Made by a program: the position numbers and the translations under genes | Notes under the pieces: generated by a model | What the model was told of the DNA's origin: nothing | The model's input: only the letters and a program-made list of their open reading frames with translations | The model's database searches: none | Part shown: positions 52,468 to 61,947 of the stretch, in pieces | Layout: the number at the start of each line of letters is the position of its first letter | Numbering within the stretch: position 1 is the stretch's first letter | Source of the DNA: Alteribacillus sp041949975 | Lineage (GTDB): Bacteria > Bacillota > Bacilli > Bacillales > Marinococcaceae | Direction of reading: 5' to 3' | NCBI RefSeq assembly: GCF_041949975.1 | Contig: NZ_JBHFQG010000020.1 | Span: 1 to 64,000, forward strand | DNA: 64,000 nucleotides

Positions 52468-53641
52468 ACACCATGGACCTTCTGATATTTATATCAAATT
52501 AACAGGAGATTACACAGAAGCTGTTGTAAATCAGTGTTTAAGAGAAGAGGTAATCATAAAAAATATTACGAAGACTGACAATAAAAGTATGGAATGTTTT
52601 ATATCCTCTTCTCAGCTATCATTTGTAGAACGAATTGCGGAAGATAATAACTGCGAGGTTACAGTATTAAAAACTTCTCTCACTGAAAGATACGCTATTG
52701 TTATGAAAAAAAGAGCAGGATTTATTGCTGGGATGCTTTTATTCATTACCTTTTTAATATTGTTATCGCAAATGGTTTGGAAAATTGAAATCCAAGGAGC
52801 AGAGCCAGTTTTAGAACTTGAAATTCAAAAGAACCTTAAAGAGATTGGACTGACTACAGGTACATTTGAATTTTCTCTTCCTTCACCAGAAGAGATTCAA
52901 AAAGAAATTCTTGATAAAACAGAGGATGCTACATGGATTGGTGTGGAAAAAAGAGGGACAACCTACCATTTTGAAGTCGTGGAGCAAACGCTTCCAGAAA
53001 AAAAGCCAGCCCCTGCTCCGCAGCACATTGTGGCAAAGAAAACAGCAGTGATAGATAAAGTCTATGCAGAAAAAGGACAGGTCTTAGTAAAGGAAAATCA
53101 GCTTGTACACGAGGGAGAGATCTTAATATCAGGCTTTATTGGGAAAGATAAGCATGCAAGAACCGTAGCAGCGGAAGGCGAAGTTTTAGGGGAAACGTGG
53201 TACAAGGTTTCAGTTGAAGTTCCAATAAATCCGAAAGTTGATACCTTAACGGGCCAAACTGAAAAGAAATACTTTTTGAATTTGTTTGGTTATGAGCTTC
53301 CTGTTTGGGGTTTTTCAGCAGAAGAGACATTTGAAATTTACAAAAAAAGTGAGAAAAAATACGATTTGCAGGTGAAAGGATGGGAATTTCCTATTACATG
53401 GAGCGTCGTAACATTTCAAGAGAGCAACGTCATCAATCAGTCCTCCAATAATAAAGATGCACTTCAGCAAGCAAAGATTGCAGCAGATAATAAAATAAAA
53501 AATCAGCTGGGCGGAGAAGCTGTTATTAAAGAGGGAAAAATTTTGCACGAGGAGTCTCAGAATGGTAAAGTAAAATTAGTTATTCATTACCAAGTTATAG
53601 AAGACATTACATCGGAAGCGCCGATCATCCAAGGAGAATGA
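52460..53641 (+). CDS. yqfD: Sporulation protein YqfD
   Basis: YqfD is a mother-cell membrane protein required for efficient sporulation in bacilli. It has an N-terminal soluble part, one membrane segment (about residues 85-103, AGFIAGMLLFITFLILLSQM) and a large extracytoplasmic domain with APAPQHIVAKKTAVIDKVYA. It has 393 aa from ATG 52460 behind GGGAGGAGC. Confidence 0.94.
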   Translation: MNKHHGPSDIYIKLTGDYTEAVVNQCLREEVIIKNITKTDNKSMECFISSSQLSFVERIAEDNNCEVTVLKTSLTERYAIVMKKRAGFIAGMLLFITFLILLSQMVWKIEIQGAEPVLELEIQKNLKEIGLTTGTFEFSLPSPEEIQKEILDKTEDATWIGVEKRGTTYHFEVVEQTLPEKKPAPAPQHIVAKKTAVIDKVYAEKGQVLVKENQLVHEGEILISGFIGKDKHARTVAAEGEVLGETWYKVSVEVPINPKVDTLTGQTEKKYFLNLFGYELPVWGFSAEETFEIYKKSEKKYDLQVKGWEFPITWSVVTFQESNVINQSSNNKDALQQAKIAADNKIKNQLGGEAVIKEGKILHEESQNGKVKLVIHYQVIEDITSEAPIIQGE

Positions 53642-53646
53642 GAAGA

Positions 53647-54651
53647 TTGACAGAAAAGCAAGTTATTTCACTTGATGTGAAAGATACCAATGAGATACAA
53701 ATGCTGTTCGGTCCTAATGATGTCCACTTACAGCGTATGGAAGAGAAGCTCGATGTCTCCATTATTACTAGAGGAGAATCATTAATTGTTACTGGCTCGG
53801 AAACTAGTGCATTTCTTATAAAAGAAGTTCTTCATGTATTAATAAAAATGCTGAGGAATGGAATGAAGCTGTCTGAGCGAGATATTATATATGCCATACA
53901 GTTAGCTCAAGAAGGAAAGCTTGATCAGCTGGAAGATTTATATCAAGAAACGATTGCTGTCAACACTAAAGGTAAACCAATTGTAGTAAAAACACTTGGA
54001 CAAAAAGAATATATTGATACAATTCGAAAGAAGGATCTCATTTTTGGAATCGGACCAGCCGGTACCGGGAAAACATATTTGGCAGTGATAATGGCTGTAA
54101 ACGCATTAAAAGATGGTAAAGTAAAACGCATTGTTCTGACTCGTCCTGCAGTCGAGGCTGGCGAAAGCCTTGGATTTTTACCAGGTGATTTGAAGGAAAA
54201 AGTAGATCCTTATTTAAGACCTTTATATGATGCCCTTCATGATATTTTTGGAGTGGAGCATACAGCAAGGTTGATGGAGAGAGGCACAATTGAGGTTGCG
54301 CCTTTGGCTTATATGCGCGGCCGTACGTTAGAAGATGCTTTTGTCATTTTAGATGAAGCTCAAAATACAACAAAGGAACAAATTAAAATGTTTTTAACCC
54401 GTCTTGGCTTTGGATCAAAAATGGTAGTAAACGGAGACCTTACTCAAATTGACTTACCAAAGGGCCAGCAGTCAGGTTTAAAAGCAGCTGTGCAAATATT
54501 AAAATCCATTCAAAACATCGGCTTTGTGTATCTTCAGCCAACAGATGTGGTTAGACATACACTCGTTCAGCAAATACTAGATGCATATGAAGAGGCGGAA
54601 CCCTCACGATTCTCCAGACAGTCTAACCAGAGTAAAAGAACGGAAGCATGA
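53647..54651 (+). CDS. phoH: PhoH-like ATPase
   Basis: This is a P-loop ATPase of the PhoH family. Walker A GPAGTGKTYLA, the Walker B-like FVILDEAQNTT and the SF1-like GDLTQIDLP are present. It has about 334 aa. TTG 53647 fits AAGGAG spacing; the ATG at 53638 touches it and overlaps the yqfD stop. In B. subtilis pgpH follows; here ybeY follows directly. Physiological role is uncertain, probably RNA-related. Confidence 0.94.
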   Translation: MTEKQVISLDVKDTNEIQMLFGPNDVHLQRMEEKLDVSIITRGESLIVTGSETSAFLIKEVLHVLIKMLRNGMKLSERDIIYAIQLAQEGKLDQLEDLYQETIAVNTKGKPIVVKTLGQKEYIDTIRKKDLIFGIGPAGTGKTYLAVIMAVNALKDGKVKRIVLTRPAVEAGESLGFLPGDLKEKVDPYLRPLYDALHDIFGVEHTARLMERGTIEVAPLAYMRGRTLEDAFVILDEAQNTTKEQIKMFLTRLGFGSKMVVNGDLTQIDLPKGQQSGLKAAVQILKSIQNIGFVYLQPTDVVRHTLVQQILDAYEEAEPSRFSRQSNQSKRTEA

Positions 54652-54666
54652 ATTAGGAGGATAGCA

Positions 54667-55128
54667 ATGGAGATTGTTATAGACCTTATTGATGAAACGG
54701 AATCAATGTCAAAAAAAGAAATATCCTGGCTGCGAGATATTCTACAAAGCGCTTGTGAAAAAGAACAAGTACAGGAAGGCTCCGAACTTTCTGTTACAAT
54801 TGTAGATAATGAACAGATTCATTCAATTAACCAACAATACCGGGGTGTCGATAGACCTACAGATGTTATTTCATTTGCTTTAAATGAGGACGAAGAAATA
54901 GCTGATAACACCGAAGTGCCGAATTTACTTGGCGACATTGTGATAAGTATTGAAAAAGCAAAAGAACAAGCTGAAAATTATGGACACAGTTTAGAAAGGG
55001 AACTCGGATTTTTGGCAGTACATGGATTGCTGCATCTGCTGGGCTATACTCATGATACCGCAGAAGCAGAGAAAGAAATGTTCAGCCGTCAAGAATCTAT
55101 ATTGAGTGATTATGGTCTTAAAAGATAA
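54667..55128 (+). CDS. ybeY: rRNA maturation endoribonuclease YbeY
   Basis: YbeY is a metal-dependent RNase for 16S rRNA 3'-end maturation and ribosome quality control. The zinc site is HGLLHLLGYTHD (His119, His123, His129), with Thr in place of the usual Asp before the last His. The RxVDRPTDVISFA stretch is conserved. It has 153 aa; AGGAGGATAGC precedes ATG. Confidence 0.96.
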   Translation: MEIVIDLIDETESMSKKEISWLRDILQSACEKEQVQEGSELSVTIVDNEQIHSINQQYRGVDRPTDVISFALNEDEEIADNTEVPNLLGDIVISIEKAKEQAENYGHSLERELGFLAVHGLLHLLGYTHDTAEAEKEMFSRQESILSDYGLKR

Positions 55129-55507
55129 AGGAAAAAAAGGATGGAGACGCTTTTTTCGTTCTTTTAAGTATGCTTCTCGTGGAATAGTTCATGTATTATG
55201 TCGTGAGCAAAATATGCAATTGCACACCGCTGCTGCAGTTCTTGTGGCAGTTATTGCTTTTGTGTTGCAAATCCCCCTGACTCATTGGATGATTTTAATA
55301 CTCGTTATAGGCGGAGTGTTTTCTTTAGAAATTATGAATACTGCCATCGAAAGAACCGTGGATTTGGTGACAGACGAATATCATCCATTAGCAAAGCTGG
55401 CAAAAGACATTTCTGCGGCAGCTGTTTTTGTATTCAGCATTGCTGCGGTAATCATCGGCATTTTAATTTTTTACGAGCCTGTTTTGTCCATTTTTACGAA
55501 TGAATAA
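55112..55507 (+). CDS. dgkA: Undecaprenol kinase DgkA
   Basis: DgkA-type membrane kinases in Firmicutes phosphorylate undecaprenol for cell-wall lipid recycling. It has three membrane segments and the active-site helix EIMNTAIERTVDLVTDE; it starts with an amphipathic N-terminus. It has 131 aa. The ATG at 55112 lies in the ybeY end; a GTG at 55106 is also in frame and neither has a strong ribosome site. Confidence 0.95.
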   Translation: MVLKDKGKKGWRRFFRSFKYASRGIVHVLCREQNMQLHTAAAVLVAVIAFVLQIPLTHWMILILVIGGVFSLEIMNTAIERTVDLVTDEYHPLAKLAKDISAAAVFVFSIAAVIIGILIFYEPVLSIFTNE

Positions 55508-55525
55508 TAGAAGGAGATACGAATA

Positions 55526-55930
55526 ATGGTTACGGAAAAAGACTTGCTTAAGGAAGCCATTGAGGCTAGAAATCAGGCTTATGTTCCTTATTCTAACTTC
55601 CCTGTTGGAGCAGCGGCGGTTAATGGAAATAATAAAGTTTTTAGCGGGTGCAATATTGAAAATGCCTCTTATGGTTTGACAAACTGTGCTGAACGCACTG
55701 CTGTTTTTAAAGCGGTAAGTGAGGGCCATCTAGATTTAAAAGCCATAGCCGTTGTTGCAGATACAGACGGCCCTGTATCTCCCTGCGGTGCATGCAGACA
55801 AGTGATAATTGAATTTTTACCGCCAGATGGCAAAGTCATTTTAGGAAATTTAAAAGGCGACACTAAGGTTACAACTGCAGCAGAACTATTACCTGGAGCC
55901 TTTTTAGCGGAGGATTTTCAAGATGAATAA
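55526..55930 (+). CDS. cdd: Cytidine deaminase
   Basis: Cdd deaminates cytidine and deoxycytidine in pyrimidine salvage. The zinc site is NCAERTAVFKA (Cys54, Glu56) and SPCGACRQ (Cys87, Cys90), with CNIENASYGLT. It has 134 aa. AGAAGGAGA precedes ATG. It overlaps era by 8 bases. Confidence 0.98.
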   Translation: MVTEKDLLKEAIEARNQAYVPYSNFPVGAAAVNGNNKVFSGCNIENASYGLTNCAERTAVFKAVSEGHLDLKAIAVVADTDGPVSPCGACRQVIIEFLPPDGKVILGNLKGDTKVTTAAELLPGAFLAEDFQDE

Positions 55931-56825
55931 AGAGTTTAAATCAGGTTTTGCCGCATTAATAGGCAGGCCAAATGCAGGAAAATCAACTTTGTTGAATCAT
56001 GTTATTGGTGAAAAAATAGCGATTATGAGCGATAAGCCTCAAACGACCAGGAACAAAATACAAGGGGTGTACACAACATCTGATTCTCAAATTGTGTTTA
56101 TAGATACGCCAGGTATTCATAAGCCCAAACACAAATTAGGAGACTTTATGGTTCAAACGGCAGTACAAGCCTTGCAAGAAGTCGATATTATTTTATTTCT
56201 TGTAGACGCTGCAGAAAAATATGGACCCGGTGAAGAATTTATTATAAACAAATTAAAAGGCACCTCCACTCCAGTGTTTTTAGTTATAAATAAAGTGGAC
56301 CAAATTCATCCTGATAAACTGCTTGAAAAAATTGAGCAATATCGTCAGCTGGCTGATTTCGCAGAAATTATACCTATATCAGCGCTGCACGGTAATAACG
56401 TTGAAACTCTTCTTAAACAGATTACCCAATATTTGGAAGAAGGCCCTCAGTATTATCCTGAAGACCAGATAACAGATCATCCAGAACGTTTTGTCGTTAG
56501 TGAACTTATTCGAGAAAAAGTACTGCATTTAACCACAGATGAAATACCTCACTCTATCGCGGTAACAGTTGAACAAATTAAAGAAAGAGAAGGCGGAGCT
56601 GTTTATATTTCAGCCGTTATAATTGTTGAACGTTCGTCGCAGAAGGGAATAATTATTGGGAAACAAGGGCGGATGTTAAAGGAAATTGGGCAGCGTGCTA
56701 GACAGGATATTGAAACTCTGTTAGGGTCAAAAGTATTTCTCGATTTATGGGTTAAAGTCCAAAAAGACTGGAGAAATAGCCAATATCAGCTTAATGAACA
56801 TGGATATAAAGAGGATGAATATTAA
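55923..56825 (+). CDS. era: Ribosome assembly GTPase Era
   Basis: Era binds the 3' end of 16S rRNA and guides 30S assembly. G1 GRPNAGKSTLLN, G2 KPQTTRNKIQG, G3 DTPGIHKP, G4 NKVDQ; C-terminal KH domain with IIIGKQGRMLKEIGQRARQD. It has 300 aa. Confidence 0.98.
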   Translation: MNKEFKSGFAALIGRPNAGKSTLLNHVIGEKIAIMSDKPQTTRNKIQGVYTTSDSQIVFIDTPGIHKPKHKLGDFMVQTAVQALQEVDIILFLVDAAEKYGPGEEFIINKLKGTSTPVFLVINKVDQIHPDKLLEKIEQYRQLADFAEIIPISALHGNNVETLLKQITQYLEEGPQYYPEDQITDHPERFVVSELIREKVLHLTTDEIPHSIAVTVEQIKEREGGAVYISAVIIVERSSQKGIIIGKQGRMLKEIGQRARQDIETLLGSKVFLDLWVKVQKDWRNSQYQLNEHGYKEDEY

Positions 56826-56928
56826 TCGTTGTACATTTCTGCAGGGAAAAATTACAGGTCATTCTTTTTAAAAATTTAGCCATTCTAAGAAGTGACAGCA
56901 ATTATGCTGGAAGAAAGGGTGGCTTACA

Positions 56929-57075
56929 ATGTTTGAAGACCGAGAGTTTTCCTGGAAATATTTTTTCATGACAGGAAATATTAACGCTTATCTTTTAACA
57001 AAAGAATTACAACAGGATCAGTATACTGAATCTGAAGAAGAAGTCTACACTTCTCTGGAGGATGAAATGGAATAG
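56929..57075 (+). CDS. yqzL: YqzL family small protein
   Basis: This 48-aa ORF starts MFEDREFSWKYFFMTGNINA and has an acidic tail. YqzL of B. subtilis lies in the same place between era and recO and shares the W-x-F-x-TGN-x-x-YLL-x-KEL pattern. AAAGGGTGG precedes the ATG. Function is unknown. Confidence 0.85.
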   Translation: MFEDREFSWKYFFMTGNINAYLLTKELQQDQYTESEEEVYTSLEDEME

Positions 57076-57105
57076 ATGTACGGTCCCTGTTAAGGAATGG
57101 AAGCC

Positions 57106-57852
57106 ATGCTCGAAAAAGCGGAAGGAATCGTTCTTCGCACTATTGCTTACGGAGAAACAAATTTAATATTAAGATTATATACACGTGAAGCTGGAAAAAT
57201 TTCTGTTATGGCACGTGGAGCTAAGAAACCAAAAAACAGATTGTCAGCTGCAGCTCAGCCATTTGTCTATGGAATGTATTTGTATTACAAAGCATCAGGA
57301 ATGAGTACACTTAACCAGGGAGATAGTATAGACTCTTTTCGTCTCATACGAAACGATATTGTAAAAACGTCATATGCTTCTTATATGGCTGAGATGCTCG
57401 ATAAATTAACTGAGGAAAAAGAAAGAAATCCTTATTTATTTGAATTATTTTTGCAGCTGCTGCAAAAAATGAATGACGATAACGACCCGGAGGTTCTTAC
57501 TAGAATCTTTGAAACAAAAATGACTGCTCAAGCTGGTATAAAACCTGAGCTTGACAGATGTGTTTGGTGTAAAAGAACCGAGGGTACATTTAGTTTTTCT
57601 GTTAAAGAAGCAGGGTTTTTATGTGAAGTCTGTAAAACAATAGATGAGTACAGACTGGATATTCAGCCAAAAACAGTGCAGCTGTTAAGAACTTTTTTTT
57701 ACATGGATATACAGCGGCTGGGGGAAATATCATTAAAAAAGAAAACAAAAGACGAAATAAAACAAGTGTTAGACACTTACTATAATGAATATTCCGGAGT
57801 AACATTAAAATCTAAACGGTTTTTAGAACAGATGGAAAAATGGGACTTATAA
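57106..57852 (+). CDS. recO: DNA repair protein RecO
   Basis: RecO mediates RecA loading with RecR and anneals DNA strands. The N-terminal OB fold includes GIVLRTIAYGETNLILRLYT and the zinc finger CVWC...CEVC is intact. ATG 57106 follows AAGGAATGG; 248 aa. It ends the yqfC-recO gene group before the glyQS T-box. Confidence 0.96.
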   Translation: MLEKAEGIVLRTIAYGETNLILRLYTREAGKISVMARGAKKPKNRLSAAAQPFVYGMYLYYKASGMSTLNQGDSIDSFRLIRNDIVKTSYASYMAEMLDKLTEEKERNPYLFELFLQLLQKMNDDNDPEVLTRIFETKMTAQAGIKPELDRCVWCKRTEGTFSFSVKEAGFLCEVCKTIDEYRLDIQPKTVQLLRTFFYMDIQRLGEISLKKKTKDEIKQVLDTYYNEYSGVTLKSKRFLEQMEKWDL

Positions 57853-57861
57853 GTGGAAAGC

Positions 57862-57890
57862 TTGACAGTAAGGTATGAATTAAGTATGAT
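57862..57890 (+). promoter_or_regulatory. Sigma-A promoter of glyQS
   Basis: TTGACA, 17-base spacer, TATGAT (57885-57890), just upstream of the T-box leader. Confidence 0.88.
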
Positions 57891-57896
57891 GCTTAT

Positions 57897-58117
57897 ACAT
57901 TCAAATAGTGTGCGTGGAAGGAAAGTAGTAGTTGCCCAATGTTTATGAAGCGAGCACAGGATGGTGGAAGCTGTGTTAAACAAGGTAATGAAGGCGTTCT
58001 GGAGCAGATATGATCAGAAAGCGGCTTAGCAGTTTTTACTAAGCAAATAGGGTGGAACCGCGGGCATCCCGTCCCTATACCAAACTTACTGGTATAGGGG
58101 CGGGATTTTTTTCTTAC
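57897..58117 (+). ncRNA. Glycyl T-box leader
   Basis: A T-box leader controls glyQS by sensing uncharged tRNA-Gly. The conserved T-box AGGGTGGAACCGCG is at 58049-58062. The alternative terminator pairs CCCGTCCCTATACC with GGTATAGGGGCGGG (58067-58105) and ends in a T-run. A candidate GGC specifier lies at 57993-57995 in the stem I region; the exact specifier needs structure checking. Confidence 0.93.
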
Positions 58118-58161
58118 ACTGTTTTTACACCTTTAGCTTTTTATAAATAAGGAGGAGTATG

Positions 58162-59055
58162 ATGAACGTTCAAGACATGATTTTGACGTTACAGAACTTT
58201 TGGTCAAGACAAAACTGTTTAATTATGCAAGCTTATGATGTAGAAAAAGGAGCAGGAACCATGAATCCGATGACATTTTTAAGAAGTATCGGACCAGAAC
58301 CATGGAATGTTGCTTATGTAGAACCTTCAAGGCGTCCTGCTGATGGCAGGTATGGTGAAAACCCCAACCGGCTTTATCAGCACCATCAATTTCAAGTAAT
58401 TATGAAACCTTCCCCTTCTAACATTCAGGAGTTGTATTTGGAAAGTTTAAAAGAACTTGGTATTAATCCAATGGAACATGATATTCGTTTTGTAGAAGAT
58501 AATTGGGAAGCTCCTACTTTAAGTGCCTGGGGACTTGGCTGGGAAGTGTGGCTTGACGGCATGGAAATAACTCAATTTACCTATTTCCAGCAAGTTGGCG
58601 GGGTGGATGCTGACCCGGTAGCAGTAGAAATTACATACGGTATAGAACGGCTTGCTTCCTATATTCAAGATAAAGAAAACGTTTTTGATCTTATTTGGGT
58701 AGATGATTTTACTTATGGGGATGTGTTTGAACAGCCTGAGTACGAACATTCTAAATATACCTTTGAAGTAGCAGACCATACCATGCTTTTTGAGGAGTTC
58801 AACACTTACGAAAAAGAAGCAGAAAGAGCAATTGCTGAAAATCTTGTTTTTCCTGCTTACGACTATGTTCTTAAATGCTCTCATGTATTTAATTTGCTTG
58901 ATGCCGGTGGAGCTATATCTGTGACGGAAAGAACCGGATATATTGGACGAGTTAGAAAACTGGCTAGAAAGTGTGCTGCTGCTTATTACGAGGAAAGAGA
59001 ACGCCTTGGTTTTCCAATGCTTAATAAGAAGGAGGGTGAAACTTATGAGCAATAA
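58162..59055 (+). CDS. glyQ: Glycyl-tRNA synthetase alpha subunit
   Basis: GlyQ is the catalytic alpha subunit of the alpha2beta2 class II enzyme. Class II motifs include WNVAYVEPSRRPADGRYGEN, YQHHQFQVIMKPSP and the motif-3 region GIERLASYIQ. The ATG at 58162 has better spacing to GGAGG than 58159; 297 aa. It overlaps glyS by 11 bases. Confidence 0.98.
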   Translation: MNVQDMILTLQNFWSRQNCLIMQAYDVEKGAGTMNPMTFLRSIGPEPWNVAYVEPSRRPADGRYGENPNRLYQHHQFQVIMKPSPSNIQELYLESLKELGINPMEHDIRFVEDNWEAPTLSAWGLGWEVWLDGMEITQFTYFQQVGGVDADPVAVEITYGIERLASYIQDKENVFDLIWVDDFTYGDVFEQPEYEHSKYTFEVADHTMLFEEFNTYEKEAERAIAENLVFPAYDYVLKCSHVFNLLDAGGAISVTERTGYIGRVRKLARKCAAAYYEERERLGFPMLNKKEGETYEQ

Positions 59056-61129
59056 TTTTTTACTAGAAATCGGGCTTGAAGAAATGCCTGCACGTTTTGT
59101 TACAGATGCTATGGAACAGTTAAAGACTAAGCTGAAAGTGTGGATGGAAGAAAACCGTCTTTCATACCAATCTATTGAAGCCTTTTCAACGCCTCGGCGT
59201 CTAGCTGTACGTATAAATGAATTGGCGGATAAACAAGACGATATTACAGAGGAAGCGAAAGGGCCTTCTAAAAAAATAGCATTAGATGACAGCGGAGAAT
59301 GGACAAAGGCTGCTATTGGTTTTGCAAAAGGTCAGAAAGTAGAAATGGAGTCTCTTTATTTTAAAGAATTAAAAGGAACAGAATATGTTTTTACCAAAAA
59401 AGAAGTACAGGGGAAAAAGACTTCGGAACTGCTTTTAGATGTAAAAACTATTATTACCAGCTTAAATTTTCCTAAGAACATGCGCTGGGGTTCTTATTCA
59501 TTAAAGTATGTTCGTCCTATACATTCGATTGTTGCTTTATTTGGAGAAGATATCATCCCATTTGAAATTACTGATGTTAAAAGCGGACGAAAAACCTTCG
59601 GGCACAGATTTTTAGGGAATGAAGTTGATCTTTTTGATACGAAGGACTATGAAGAAGAATTGTTCAAACAATTCGTGGTTGTGCGTCCTGAAGAAAGAAA
59701 AAAAGCGATTCGAGGCCAAATAGAATCTATAGCGAAAGAACAAGACTGGTTCATTCCTGTCGAAGAAGGTTTATTAGAAGAAGTAAATAACCTTGTAGAG
59801 TATCCAACAGCTTTGTACGGTTCATTTGATAAAGAATTTCTTGATATACCTGATGAAGTATTAATTACTTCTATGCGTGAACATCAACGCTATTTTCCGG
59901 TGGAAGATAAATCAGGAAATTTACTTCCTTATTTTATAGCTGTTAGAAATGGCAGCAATGAATATTTAAACAATGTTCAAAAGGGAAACGAAAAGGTGTT
60001 AAGAGCCCGCTTGTCAGATGCGAATTTCTTTTATCAGGAAGATCAGAAATTACACCCGGAGGAAGCGGCTGCTAAATTAGATCATATTGTTTTTCAAGAA
60101 GAGTTAGGAACAATTGGAGATAAAATTCGCCGGCTTCAGCAGATTGCTCCGTCTTTTGGCGAAATGCTTAGATTAGAAAATGAAAATCTCAATATTATCG
60201 AACGCGCTGCTGCTCTAGCAAAATTTGATCTAGTGACCTTGATGGTGGATGAATTCTCAGAACTTCAAGGAATTATGGGTGAGAAATACGCCTTAATGGC
60301 AGGTGAAAAACCGGAAGTAGCGGCAGCTATTAAGGAACATTACCAGCCAAGACATGCAGGGGATCAAGTGCCTGCTTCAAGTGCCGGTGCTGTTCTTGGA
60401 CTGGCAGAAAAGCTGGATACTATAACAGCTTGCTTTGGAATTGGAATGATACCTACTGGTTCTCAAGATCCTTACGGATTAAGAAGACAAGCAGCAGGTG
60501 CTGCCCAAATATTATTAGAACACAATTTTTCTGTACGGTTAGAAGAGTTAATTAATGAAACAATAAAAGTTCTTGAAAAATCAGGAGTGCTTAAGCGACC
60601 TGGTAAAGAAGTCCGCCAGGATATTTTGTCGTTTTTCGGTTTGCGATTGAAAAATATTCTGGCGGAACGCTCCATCCGCTACGATGTTGCTGATGCTGTG
60701 TTAGAAGAAACAGGCGGCCAGGTAGCAGTCCTTGTTAAAAAAGCAGATTTTCTGCAGACGAAGCTTCACGATGAAGAGTTCAAAGATACTGTAGAAGCTT
60801 TAAGCAGGGTAACGAATATTGCTCGAAAAGCAGATAAAATACATGACGACGTTAATACAAATTTATTAGACGAAGCTCAAGAAAAAGAACTATACGAAGC
60901 ATATCAAAAACTGAGAGAGGAACTGCCAATCCAGCTTGCAGGTGCAAATGTGGAAAAAGCGTTTCAGTTACTGGTTGACATAAAAACAACCATTCACGAT
61001 TATTTTGATCATGTGATGGTGATGAGTGAAGACAACGAATTAAAAGAAAATCGCCTTACACAAATGCATAAATTGTCTTCTGAGATTCATCGCTTCGCTA
61101 ACTTTCAGCATATCGTATTTTCATCCTGA
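59045..61129 (+). CDS. glyS: Glycyl-tRNA synthetase beta subunit
   Basis: GlyS binds tRNA and completes the glycyl-tRNA synthetase tetramer. It begins MSNNFLLEIGLEEMPARFVT, contains the HD-like domain core ASSAGAVLGLAEKLDTITAC with GSQDPYGLRRQA and a C-terminal anticodon-binding-like domain. ATG 59045 follows AAGGAGGGTG; 694 aa. Confidence 0.98.
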   Translation: MSNNFLLEIGLEEMPARFVTDAMEQLKTKLKVWMEENRLSYQSIEAFSTPRRLAVRINELADKQDDITEEAKGPSKKIALDDSGEWTKAAIGFAKGQKVEMESLYFKELKGTEYVFTKKEVQGKKTSELLLDVKTIITSLNFPKNMRWGSYSLKYVRPIHSIVALFGEDIIPFEITDVKSGRKTFGHRFLGNEVDLFDTKDYEEELFKQFVVVRPEERKKAIRGQIESIAKEQDWFIPVEEGLLEEVNNLVEYPTALYGSFDKEFLDIPDEVLITSMREHQRYFPVEDKSGNLLPYFIAVRNGSNEYLNNVQKGNEKVLRARLSDANFFYQEDQKLHPEEAAAKLDHIVFQEELGTIGDKIRRLQQIAPSFGEMLRLENENLNIIERAAALAKFDLVTLMVDEFSELQGIMGEKYALMAGEKPEVAAAIKEHYQPRHAGDQVPASSAGAVLGLAEKLDTITACFGIGMIPTGSQDPYGLRRQAAGAAQILLEHNFSVRLEELINETIKVLEKSGVLKRPGKEVRQDILSFFGLRLKNILAERSIRYDVADAVLEETGGQVAVLVKKADFLQTKLHDEEFKDTVEALSRVTNIARKADKIHDDVNTNLLDEAQEKELYEAYQKLREELPIQLAGANVEKAFQLLVDIKTTIHDYFDHVMVMSEDNELKENRLTQMHKLSSEIHRFANFQHIVFSS

Positions 61130-61281
61130 TAAGTGATACCGATAGTCATGCATTGGACAGTACGATATAATGAGGAAAAGAAAATGAAAAGGCTCTTCTG
61201 ACTTCTTAAAAGACAGCACATTTATATAGAGAGGACATTAGGTACGGCAAGAAAATGTCAGGAGAGAGTCTTAAGGCGGTG

Positions 61282-61920
61282 ATGACAATCGAACTTACAG
61301 GGAGACAAGAAGAAATCTTAGGTATTGTAAAAGATAGCGGCCCGATCACCGGAGAGCAAATTGCAGAGAAATTATCTTTAACAAGAGCCACTCTTAGACC
61401 AGATCTGGCTATTTTGACAATGGCAGGATTTTTAGATGCCAGGCCGAGAGTTGGATATTTTTATACAGGTAAAACCGGTTCTCAGCTTTTAACAGAAAAA
61501 GTAAAAAAACTGACCGTTCAGGATTATCAATCCATACCGGTTGTAGTAAATGAATCCAGTTCTGTATATGATGCTATTTGTTCCATGTTTTTAGAAGACG
61601 TTGGAACATTATTCGTTGTTAATGAACATGCTTTTCTTGTTGGTGTTTTATCCAGAAAAGATTTACTGCGGGCAAGTATCGGAAAACAAGACTTAGAGAC
61701 AATGCCTGTAAGTATTATTATGACTCGCATGCCAAATATAACTGTATGTGAAAAAGATGATCTTGTTATAGAAGTTGCGAATAAATTAATTGAAAAACAA
61801 ATAGATGCTCTTCCCGTGGTAAAGGAAGCCGGGGAAAGCAATCTTGAAGTGATAGGCAGGGTAACAAAAACAAACATGACAAAAGTACTTGTAGATCTAT
61901 CACATGATCAGCTGCTATAA
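61282..61920 (+). CDS. ccpN: Transcription repressor CcpN
   Basis: CcpN represses gluconeogenic genes (gapB, pckA) under glycolytic conditions in B. subtilis. An N-terminal winged helix (ITGEQIAEKLSLTRATLRPD) is followed by two CBS domains (about residues 78-200). ATG 61282 follows AAGGCGGTG; 212 aa. It is followed 27 bases later by ppsR, the conserved pair. Confidence 0.95.
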   Translation: MTIELTGRQEEILGIVKDSGPITGEQIAEKLSLTRATLRPDLAILTMAGFLDARPRVGYFYTGKTGSQLLTEKVKKLTVQDYQSIPVVVNESSSVYDAICSMFLEDVGTLFVVNEHAFLVGVLSRKDLLRASIGKQDLETMPVSIIMTRMPNITVCEKDDLVIEVANKLIEKQIDALPVVKEAGESNLEVIGRVTKTNMTKVLVDLSHDQLL

Positions 61921-61947
61921 AAGTAAATGACCTGGAGGAGGAAGGGG

